Source: Planctomycetota bacterium (GTDB lineage: Bacteria > Planctomycetota > Phycisphaerae > Sedimentisphaerales > Anaerobacaceae). From it: DNA of 6,603 bases. Location: NCBI GenBank assembly GCA_017885385.1, contig JAFNGF010000098.1:1-6603 (forward strand). The letters are read 5' to 3'. Below are positions 1 through 6,049 of this stretch, piece after piece. The position numbers and the translations under genes were made by a program. Under the pieces are notes generated by a model. The model was given only the letters and a program-made list of their open reading frames with translations, ran no database searches and had not been told where the DNA came from. The stretch's first letter is position 1. Every line of letters starts with the position of its first letter.

Positions 1-2169
1 CTGCCGCCGGATATGAAACTGGCACTTTTCTACGATCAGTCACTGATTGTACGCGAGTCGGTCAAGAGTGTTTGGGAAGCGATCATTTTCGGTTTTATTC
101 TTTCGGTGATTGTGCTTTACGTGTTTCTGAAGAATTCGGCTTCAACGTTAGTGGCTGCACTGGTCATTCCGGTTACGGTGCTGATCACCGTGCTGGCAAT
201 GAAAGTGGGCGGCATGAGTTTCAATCTGATGACGCTGGGCGGGATTGCCGCAGCCATTGGAGTCGTGATTGACGATGCGATTGTGGTTGTGGAGGCAATT
301 CACACCAAACTATCCTCCGGTCTGGGACGCATCGCCTCGGTACAGGAAGGTATCAGCGGGATATTCCGACCTTTGGTGGCCTCGACGCTGACGCCGGTAG
401 TGGTGTTTATTCCGCTCACCTTTCTCGATGGTATCACGGGTGTATTTTTTCGGGCACTGGCGATGACCATGACGGTCTCGCGCTTAACCTCGCTGGTCCT
501 GGCAGTGACCTTCACGCCGTCACTGGCTGCCTGGCTTATGGGCCGACGTAAAAGCAGTATTGTGCCCGAGGGTGAAATGGGCGGCCCTGTGCTGCGCGCC
601 TGCATTCGTCTTTACGAGAACAGCATCCGTATCGCTCTGAAACACAGTTGGATTACGATTGGTTTGTGCATATTGGTGCTGCTGGCCGGGTATCAGATAT
701 ACACACGTTTAGCCAGTGAGTTTTTGCCACCGATGGATGAGGGTGGCTTTGTTATTGACTACGTGGGGCGACCGGGAACCAGTTTAGCTGAGACGGACCG
801 TCAGCTCAAGCAGGCTGAGGAGATACTGCGTACCATTCCTGAGCTTGAGAGTTACTCCAGGCGTACCGGCGCACGCCTGGCTCTGGCTATTGCCGAACCT
901 CATACGGGAGACTTCCTGGTCAAGCTCAAACCCGACCGTGAGCGGAAGACCGAAGAGGTAATTTCCGAGCTTCGGCAGAGGTTTAATGCCGCAGTACCCG
1001 GCCTTCAATGGGAGTTTCCGGGTATTTTGGCCGATCTGATCGGCGACCTGATGTGGGCGCCCAGCCCGATCGAAGTTAAGTTGTTCTCGACAGATATTGA
1101 GTTTCTGAAAAAAAAGGCGCCTGAGGTCGAGAAGAGTATTCAAACAGTGAGGGGGGTTGTTGACACCTTGGACGGCCTGATGTACACCGGCAGCTCGGTA
1201 AGCTTTCGCCTAAGGACGGTCGATGCCGGGCGTTTCGGACTGTCGGCTTACGACGTGGCTGAAGCAGTTAACACGGCTATGCTCGGACGTACGGCTTCAT
1301 CCGTTCTTGAGGGCGACCGTGTGATCGACATCCGCGTCATGGTTGACGCCTCACAGACCGGGACAATTTCCGCACTGTGTAACCTCCCGATCCACACACC
1401 GGATGGGAGTGTGATCAAGCTTTCGCAAGTGGCCGATGTGGTGGAAGAGCAGGGCCAGCTTGAGTTGCGTCGCGAAGACATGCGTCAGGATGTGGCTGTA
1501 ACAGCACGGCTGGAACAGCGTGACCTGGGCAGCGCCATGGCTGAGATTCGTGAGCGATTGAAGAAGGACGCATCCATTCCACCTGGGACAATTGAATTCG
1601 GAGGGCTTTTTGAGCAGCAGCAGAAATCCTTCCACAACCTGTTGGTTGTGCTGGCGATGGCAGTCATCCTTGTTTTTACAGTGCTGCTTATCGAATTCCG
1701 CAACTTCTCTGGGCCGGTCTCCATCGTATTCGGCGCGGTTCTGGCCTTGTTCGGCACGGTCGCGGCTCTGCTGCTCACCGGAACGTCACTCAATGTTGTC
1801 TCGTTCTTGGGGGCGATCATCGGCGTAGGAATCGTCGCCAAGAATGGTATCCTTGTGCTTGATATGGTCGATCATTTGCTTACGCAGGGACTAACAGTGG
1901 AGGAGGCGTTGGTGCGATCTGGCAGACGCCGCCTGCGCCCGGTGCTAATGACGTCTTCGACCACGCTGCTGGGCATGCTGCCGCTGGCGCACGGCATCGG
2001 ATCCGGCGCTGATATGCTCAAGCCGTTGGCCATCGGGGTCATGGGTGCGCTTTGCATCTCGGTCCTGCTATCGCTGGTTGCCACGCCGACGCTTTACCGA
2101 ATACTGCTGGCCCTTCGTAGCTCGGCGATCGCCCGGGAGGTCGTCCCGCACAATGTGAATCCACCTTAA
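1..2169 (+). CDS. RND-family efflux permease (inner-membrane proton antiporter), 5'-truncated by window edge
   Basis: This is the inner-membrane pump of an RND tripartite efflux system, which uses the proton gradient to move substrates out through a periplasmic adaptor and outer-membrane channel. The frame is open from base 1, so the ATG at 13 is internal; 722 residues are present against about 1,030-1,050 in the family, and roughly the first 320 are missing. In order: TM2-TM6 (about residues 20-180), TM7 (about 215-235), the second large periplasmic porter loop (about 236-550, beginning FLPPMDEGG), then TM8-TM12 (about 552-705). The TM4 proton-relay pair D91-D92 (bases 271-276, IDDAIVVVE) and the TM10 lysine K614 (bases 1840-1842, AKNGILVLD) match AcrB D407/D408/K940. 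The porter loop reads more like the CzcA/CusA metal-efflux branch, so the substrate is uncertain. The usual VEN after the Asp pair is VEA. Adaptor and outer-membrane genes are not in the window. Family assignment is firm; substrate class is not. Confidence 0.95.
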   Translation: MPPDMKLALFYDQSLIVRESVKSVWEAIIFGFILSVIVLYVFLKNSASTLVAALVIPVTVLITVLAMKVGGMSFNLMTLGGIAAAIGVVIDDAIVVVEAIHTKLSSGLGRIASVQEGISGIFRPLVASTLTPVVVFIPLTFLDGITGVFFRALAMTMTVSRLTSLVLAVTFTPSLAAWLMGRRKSSIVPEGEMGGPVLRACIRLYENSIRIALKHSWITIGLCILVLLAGYQIYTRLASEFLPPMDEGGFVIDYVGRPGTSLAETDRQLKQAEEILRTIPELESYSRRTGARLALAIAEPHTGDFLVKLKPDRERKTEEVISELRQRFNAAVPGLQWEFPGILADLIGDLMWAPSPIEVKLFSTDIEFLKKKAPEVEKSIQTVRGVVDTLDGLMYTGSSVSFRLRTVDAGRFGLSAYDVAEAVNTAMLGRTASSVLEGDRVIDIRVMVDASQTGTISALCNLPIHTPDGSVIKLSQVADVVEEQGQLELRREDMRQDVAVTARLEQRDLGSAMAEIRERLKKDASIPPGTIEFGGLFEQQQKSFHNLLVVLAMAVILVFTVLLIEFRNFSGPVSIVFGAVLALFGTVAALLLTGTSLNVVSFLGAIIGVGIVAKNGILVLDMVDHLLTQGLTVEEALVRSGRRRLRPVLMTSSTTLLGMLPLAHGIGSGADMLKPLAIGVMGALCISVLLSLVATPTLYRILLALRSSAIAREVVPHNVNPP

Positions 2170-2201
2170 TATAACCCCGCAATATATTGCGGGGTTATAT
2201 T
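2168..2201. terminator. Perfect 34-bp palindrome, probable intrinsic (possibly bidirectional) terminator
   Basis: Bases 2168-2184 are the exact reverse complement of 2185-2201, giving arms of 17 bp. As RNA it would form a stem of about 15 bp with a CCCCGC/GCGGGG core, AT-rich flanks and a TATA loop. The left arm starts within the RND stop codon (TAA, 2167-2169). The 3' arm ends TTATATT rather than in a clean run of T, so it is not a textbook Rho-independent terminator, but its position just after a stop codon favours termination. A perfect dyad could also bind a dimeric regulator. Confidence 0.75.
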
Positions 2202-2210
2202 GATCAGAGC

Positions 2211-2217
2211 AAGGAAG
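2211..2217 (+). promoter_or_regulatory. Ribosome binding site of arnB
   Basis: AAGGAAG lies 9 nt before the ATG at 2227. It selects that ATG over an in-frame TTG at 2200, which sits inside the palindrome and has no ribosome binding site of its own. Confidence 0.7.
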
Positions 2218-2226
2218 AAATCAATT

Positions 2227-3378
2227 ATGAGAAGTAAGTTTCTGCCGTTTTCACAGCCCTCTATCACAAAGGCCGATATTGCTGCGGTCAGCGAAGTTCT
2301 GCGCTCGGGATGGATTACCACCGGCCCGAAGGCTGCTGAGTTTGAGCAGAAGTTCTGCGACTACATCGGCTGTCCTGGTGCGGTGACACTGTCTTCGGCC
2401 ACCGCGGGAATGCATCTTGCGCTCAAGGCATTAGGCATCGGCGTTGGGGATGAGGTCATAACGCCATCGATGACATGGGTTTCCACGGTGAACTTGATAG
2501 TCCTCGCCGGTGCCAAACCGGTGTTTGCTGATATTGACAGAGACACGTTAATGGTTTCGCCCAGCACGATAGAGGAATGTGTTAGCCTCCGGACGCGACT
2601 GATTATACCTGTGCATTTTGCTGGTGCTCCGGTAGATATCGGTCCGATTCGTCAGTTGGCTCACCAGCGCAGGATTTTCCTCATAGAAGATGCAGCCCAT
2701 GCTCTGGGTACTCACTATATGGGCGAGCACGTGGGGCGCAACGGCACGTCGATTTTCTCCTTTCATCCCATCAAGAACATCACTACCGGCGAAGGCGGCA
2801 TGTTTTGTTCGGACAACCAGGACCTGCTTGATCGAGTTCGCCGGCTGAAATTTCATGGTCTTGGGGTAGATGCCTATGATCGCCACACTCAGGGCAGGTC
2901 CCCCCAGGCCGAGGTGCTTGAGCCGGGCTACAAATACAACATGCCGGACATATTGGCTGCTTTGGGCATAAGCCAGCTGGCGCGCGTAGACGAGTTTAAC
3001 AGGCAGCGAACCAGGTTGGCCATGAGATACCGTGAGCGGCTGGCGGAGGTCGATGAAATCCTCCCGCTTTCGGATCCTCCGTATCCGATAAAACATGCCT
3101 GGCATCTGTTTATTATTCGCCTGGATACGGACAAGGCCGGCCTTAGCCGTGACCAGCTCATGAGTGAGCTAAAACAGAAGAATATTGGAACAGGACTTCA
3201 CTTTCGGGCTGTCCACCTGCAGAAATATTATCGAGAATCAATGGGCATCCGCCGCGGCATGCTGCCGAATACCGAGTGGAATTCTGACCGGATATGCTCG
3301 CTTCCCTTATTTGCGGATATGACCGCGGAAGACGTGGACGACGTGGTGAACGCGATCAAGGAAGTCTTGAAGAAATAA
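2227..3378 (+). CDS. arnB: UDP-4-amino-4-deoxy-L-arabinose--oxoglutarate aminotransferase (ArnB)
   Basis: ArnB is a cytoplasmic, PLP-dependent DegT/DnrJ/EryC1-family enzyme. It transfers an amino group from glutamate to the UDP-4-keto-pentose made by ArnA, giving UDP-Ara4N. From the ATG at 2227 the protein is 383 residues, close to enterobacterial ArnB (about 380). The PLP-linking lysine is K183 in SFHPIKNITTGEGG, and D155 in LIEDAAHALGT is the residue expected to contact the pyridine nitrogen. Stretches typical of ArnB rather than of other sugar aminotransferases include LKFHGLGVDAYDR (about 207-219), PGYKYNMPD (233-241), GTGLHFRAVHLQKYYRE (321-337) and NTEWNSDRICSLPLF (348-362). It is the first gene of the arn cluster, and arnT follows after 2 bp, so the two are very probably cotranscribed. 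WecE-like or perosamine-type aminotransferases are alternatives, but the C-terminal motifs and neighbours argue strongly for ArnB. Confidence 0.95.
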   Translation: MRSKFLPFSQPSITKADIAAVSEVLRSGWITTGPKAAEFEQKFCDYIGCPGAVTLSSATAGMHLALKALGIGVGDEVITPSMTWVSTVNLIVLAGAKPVFADIDRDTLMVSPSTIEECVSLRTRLIIPVHFAGAPVDIGPIRQLAHQRRIFLIEDAAHALGTHYMGEHVGRNGTSIFSFHPIKNITTGEGGMFCSDNQDLLDRVRRLKFHGLGVDAYDRHTQGRSPQAEVLEPGYKYNMPDILAALGISQLARVDEFNRQRTRLAMRYRERLAEVDEILPLSDPPYPIKHAWHLFIIRLDTDKAGLSRDQLMSELKQKNIGTGLHFRAVHLQKYYRESMGIRRGMLPNTEWNSDRICSLPLFADMTAEDVDDVVNAIKEVLKK

Positions 3379-3380
3379 GC

Positions 3381-5048
3381 ATGAAAAATCTACGAGACAA
3401 CATTCCAACAATCGTGTTTTGGTCAGCGGCTGTGTTGTTGTCGTTGTGGGCTCTGGGCCAAAGAGGTCTATGGGGTGCCGAAGACCGTTGGGCTGAGATT
3501 CCCAGGGAAATGCTCCTTACAAGGGACTTTTTCCATCCCTGCATCAATGGCGAACCCTATTTCGACAAGCCACTTCTGGGTTACTGGCTCATTGCATTGG
3601 TTGCGACCGTAACAGGTCGCCTGGATGAATGGGCAGTAAGGCTGCCCAGCGCAATCGCCGGCTTGCTGGCGCTGGGGGCAACAATTAGTCTGGGCCGCAG
3701 GCTGTGGTCGCAGCAGATAGGCAGGACGGCGGGTTGGTTTCTGCTGAGTTCATACGGGTTCCTCTTCTGGGCCAGGACGGGCGAAGCGGACATGGCAAAC
3801 ATGGCCGCCATAATCCTGGCTGTCGCCTGGTATTGGTCGCGGCGAGATAAGCCAGGGTTTTTCAGTTACCTGGTCTTTTACTTGATCTGTTTTATAGGGG
3901 CCCAAAACAAAGGACTGGCTGCAATTGTAGTACCTGTCATTGTTGTGCTGCCAGACCTGATTAGACAAAGCCGGTGGAAGTCTTACCTGTCCTGGCCCCA
4001 TTTTGCCGCCTTGGCACTGGCCGTAGTTGTGTATTTTACCCCATTTGCCTATTCTGAAATTACCAGGTCTGGGTATCGTGCTGGCGGCCTGTGGATGGTT
4101 TTCCACGAAAATGTTGTGCGCTACTTCCACCCGTTTGACCATGTAGAGCCATTTTACGTGTATTTCTACTATCTTCCACGACTGTTTCTGCCTTGGACAC
4201 CGCTCTTGCTTATGGCACTCTGGGGGGCTTTTGCATCACTGAAAAAACTGGACTGGCCAAGCAAATGGCTCACTCTTGCTACGGCACTCATTTTCGTGTT
4301 CTTCACCGTATCCGGTTCCAGAAGAAGCTATTATATTCTCCCGATACTTCCTTTCTGCTCGCTCATGGCGGCAATTTGTTTTGCTCTGGCCAAGGAAGAG
4401 AAATGGCGACGTCTGGTTGTGAATATCCAGACGGGCCTGATTGTGCCGGTAACGGCTGTTGCGATTTTAAGCCCTGTTTTTTGGCCCGTGCTCAAACATC
4501 GCTTGGAATTCACTGCCCCGAAGGCACTGGTATTTGGAACCCCACTATTAGGCGTTGTGGCGATGGCCTGCTTTATTATGGGTCGTTGGCGGCCTGCTCT
4601 GGTGGCTCAAGTAACGGGGGCGTCGCGCGAACTGGCTCCTCTTATAGCGATGTCTGTTATCATGATGGGAGGTTTCTTTTGCTGGCAATACAATGCGTTT
4701 AGTGAGTATGACTCCATGAAGAACTTCAGTATGGAATTGAGGAGGAAAACTCCAGGGCTTAAACCAGATGAGATTGCCTTCTTTCGCAAGATACCAGTCA
4801 AAACGCTTTTTTATCTGGATTTGCCCGGCCCTGTCCTGCTTCTGCAAGATAGGGACTCTGTGCGGGCTTTCCTCAACTCAGACTGCCAAAGGAAGGTTTT
4901 CGTTTCGCACGACAACTATCTTGATGAGCTGGCCAAAGTGCTTCCGGCTGAAATGGTAGGCAGAGCAACTTTAAAGGAGAAGATATATCCATGGGAAAAG
5001 AACGAGAAGAAATACCGGGCTTGGATAATCGAGCGTACGGCGAATTAG
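3381..5048 (+). CDS. arnT: ArnT-type lipid A aminoarabinose transferase (GT83, PMT/ArnT superfamily)
   Basis: This is a polytopic inner-membrane GT-C glycosyltransferase, expected to transfer L-Ara4N from undecaprenyl phosphate to lipid A phosphates on the periplasmic face. It has 555 residues (E. coli ArnT 550). It opens with TM1 (about 10-28), then a periplasmic loop with EDRWAEIPREML (34-45) and YFDKPLLGYW (60-69), whose K63 matches the lipid-phosphate-binding lysine of ArnT. D137 (GEADMAN) and K177 (QNKGLAAI) also fit family positions. Many hydrophobic helices follow to about residue 438, including the LPW and SRRSYYILPILPF segments typical of the family, then a soluble C-terminal domain of about 115 residues. 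The ATG at 3381 is chosen because it lies 2 bp after the arnB stop with a weak GAAG (3369-3372) upstream; longer versions run into arnB. It looks more divergent from enterobacterial ArnT than ArnB and ArnC are from theirs. It could be a GT83 relative acting on another acceptor, but the context favours Ara4N transfer. Confidence 0.85.
   Translation: MKNLRDNIPTIVFWSAAVLLSLWALGQRGLWGAEDRWAEIPREMLLTRDFFHPCINGEPYFDKPLLGYWLIALVATVTGRLDEWAVRLPSAIAGLLALGATISLGRRLWSQQIGRTAGWFLLSSYGFLFWARTGEADMANMAAIILAVAWYWSRRDKPGFFSYLVFYLICFIGAQNKGLAAIVVPVIVVLPDLIRQSRWKSYLSWPHFAALALAVVVYFTPFAYSEITRSGYRAGGLWMVFHENVVRYFHPFDHVEPFYVYFYYLPRLFLPWTPLLLMALWGAFASLKKLDWPSKWLTLATALIFVFFTVSGSRRSYYILPILPFCSLMAAICFALAKEEKWRRLVVNIQTGLIVPVTAVAILSPVFWPVLKHRLEFTAPKALVFGTPLLGVVAMACFIMGRWRPALVAQVTGASRELAPLIAMSVIMMGGFFCWQYNAFSEYDSMKNFSMELRRKTPGLKPDEIAFFRKIPVKTLFYLDLPGPVLLLQDRDSVRAFLNSDCQRKVFVSHDNYLDELAKVLPAEMVGRATLKEKIYPWEKNEKKYRAWIIERTAN
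4973..4980 (+). promoter_or_regulatory. Ribosome binding site of arnC, inside the arnT coding region
   Basis: AAAGGAGA is a strong Shine-Dalgarno match 10 nt before the ATG at 4991. It lies in the last 80 bases of arnT and supports an arnC start that overlaps arnT by 58 bp. Confidence 0.8.
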
Positions 5049-6049
5049 CCTTACTGTCACTGGTTATTCCGGTCTTCAACGAGGAGAAAAACCTCGATGC
5101 GCTCATCGGCCGGTGCGTCAGAACGTGCGACACGATGCAAAGACCTTACGAGCTGATTCTGGTAGATGACGGCAGCAAGGACCGTTCTCGAGAAATCATC
5201 GCCGAGGCGACGGGAAAGTATGGCGGCAAGGTCGTGGGGGTGTTGTTGAACAGAAATTACGGTCAGCACGCCGCGGTTATGGCAGGCTTTGCAGAGTCCA
5301 GAGGCGGCATTGTGGTGACTCTCGATGCCGACCTTCAGAACCCGCCGGAAGAGATTCCCAACCTGGTCGATGCAATCGAAAAGGGATTTGACGTTGTGGG
5401 TACCGTTCGGACGCCAAGGTGCGACAGCTTCTTTCGGAGGATCGCCTCCTTCATTGTCAATAAGGCCGCTCAAAAGGCTACGGGCGTAAAAATGCATGAT
5501 TATGGTTGTATGCTGCGCGCTTATCGCCGGCACATAGTGGATGCCATGCTGGCCTGTCAGGAGAGAAGCACATTCATCCCCGTGCTTGCCAACAGTTTTG
5601 CTCGAAATACAACCGAAATTGAGGTACACCACCAGAAGCGTTCCAGGGGCGAATCAAAGTACGGACTATGGAAGCTAATCAATCTGCAGTTTGATCTGTT
5701 GACCAGCATGACGACCTTTCCTCTGCGGCTGTTGAGCGTGCTGGGCGCTATCGTATCACTCTTGGGGATTGGATTTGGCGTGTTTCTTTTTGTGATGAGA
5801 TTGATTTATGGAGCCGCGTGGGCAGCACAAGGCGTCTTCACGCTGTTTGCCATTCTCTTTATCTTCATAGGTGCGCAGTTTGTCGCGATGGGCTTGCTCG
5901 GGGAGTATATCGGGCGGATTTACCACGATGTCAGGGGACGCCCTCGTTATTTTGTACAGCAAGTTGTTGGCAGAAGCAGCTCAGTGCGGAAGATCGAAAA
6001 TAGGGACCCCGCGCCGCGGGAATCCAAGAGTCTGGAGGTTATGATATGA
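4991..6049 (+). CDS. arnC: Undecaprenyl-phosphate 4-deoxy-4-formamido-L-arabinose transferase (ArnC)
   Basis: ArnC is a membrane-anchored GT2 (GT-A fold) glycosyltransferase on the cytoplasmic face. It moves Ara4-formyl-N from UDP to undecaprenyl phosphate. The catalytic domain begins with SLVIPVFNEEKNLD (about 23-36), followed by LILVDDGSKDRS (55-66), the metal-binding D112-A-D114 in LDADLQNPPEEI, HDYGCMLRAYRRHIVDAML (169-187), the ERSTFIP segment (191-197) and RGESKYG (219-225). Two C-terminal TM helices follow (about 245-272 and 280-305), then LLGEYIGRIYHDVRGRPRYF (302-321). These runs are close to E. coli ArnC. At 352 residues it is about 30 longer than E. coli ArnC (322), with roughly 12 extra residues at the N-terminus and a polar tail after residue 325. 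The start at 4991 rests on a strong ribosome binding site; a TTG at 5021 would give a more usual N-terminus but lacks one. It overlaps arnT by 58 bp and arnA by 4 bp. DPM1-like GT2 enzymes are the nearest alternative. Confidence 0.95.
   Translation: MGKEREEIPGLDNRAYGELALLSLVIPVFNEEKNLDALIGRCVRTCDTMQRPYELILVDDGSKDRSREIIAEATGKYGGKVVGVLLNRNYGQHAAVMAGFAESRGGIVVTLDADLQNPPEEIPNLVDAIEKGFDVVGTVRTPRCDSFFRRIASFIVNKAAQKATGVKMHDYGCMLRAYRRHIVDAMLACQERSTFIPVLANSFARNTTEIEVHHQKRSRGESKYGLWKLINLQFDLLTSMTTFPLRLLSVLGAIVSLLGIGFGVFLFVMRLIYGAAWAAQGVFTLFAILFIFIGAQFVAMGLLGEYIGRIYHDVRGRPRYFVQQVVGRSSSVRKIENRDPAPRESKSLEVMI
6034..6038 (+). promoter_or_regulatory. Ribosome binding site of arnA
   Basis: GGAGG lies 7 nt before the ATG at 6046, within the last codons of arnC. 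With the ATGA overlap it indicates coupled translation of arnC and arnA. Confidence 0.8.

Noticed and set aside
857..880. Inverted repeat CCAGGCGT / ACGCCTGG (8-bp arms, 8-nt loop)
   Set aside because: It lies inside the RND coding region, encodes ordinary porter-loop residues and has no T-run; most likely chance.
2200..2226. Upstream TTG start for arnB
   Set aside because: It lies in the palindrome, has no ribosome binding site, and the ATG at 2227 has AAGGAAG at good spacing and gives the normal ArnB length.
2548..3105. Minus-strand open frame of 185 codons opposite arnB
   Set aside because: It is antisense to a clear ArnB, has no recognisable domain, and looks like a shadow of arnB codon use. 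The same applies to the 191-codon minus frame at 5057-5632 opposite arnC.
3294..3380. Longer arnT reading frame starting inside arnB
   Set aside because: It adds 29 residues translated from the arnB 3' end in another frame, and the ATG at 3381 starts right at the typical ArnT N-terminus and first membrane helix.
4193..4702. Plus-strand 169-codon frame within arnT
   Set aside because: It is an out-of-frame reading of a clear membrane transferase, Cys- and Gly-rich with no recognisable domain.
6008..6020. GC-rich dyad CCCGCG-C-CGCGGG near the arnC 3' end
   Set aside because: The arms are only 6 bp with a 1-nt spacer, within coding sequence, so a stable hairpin would have even fewer pairs; it is not followed by T residues.
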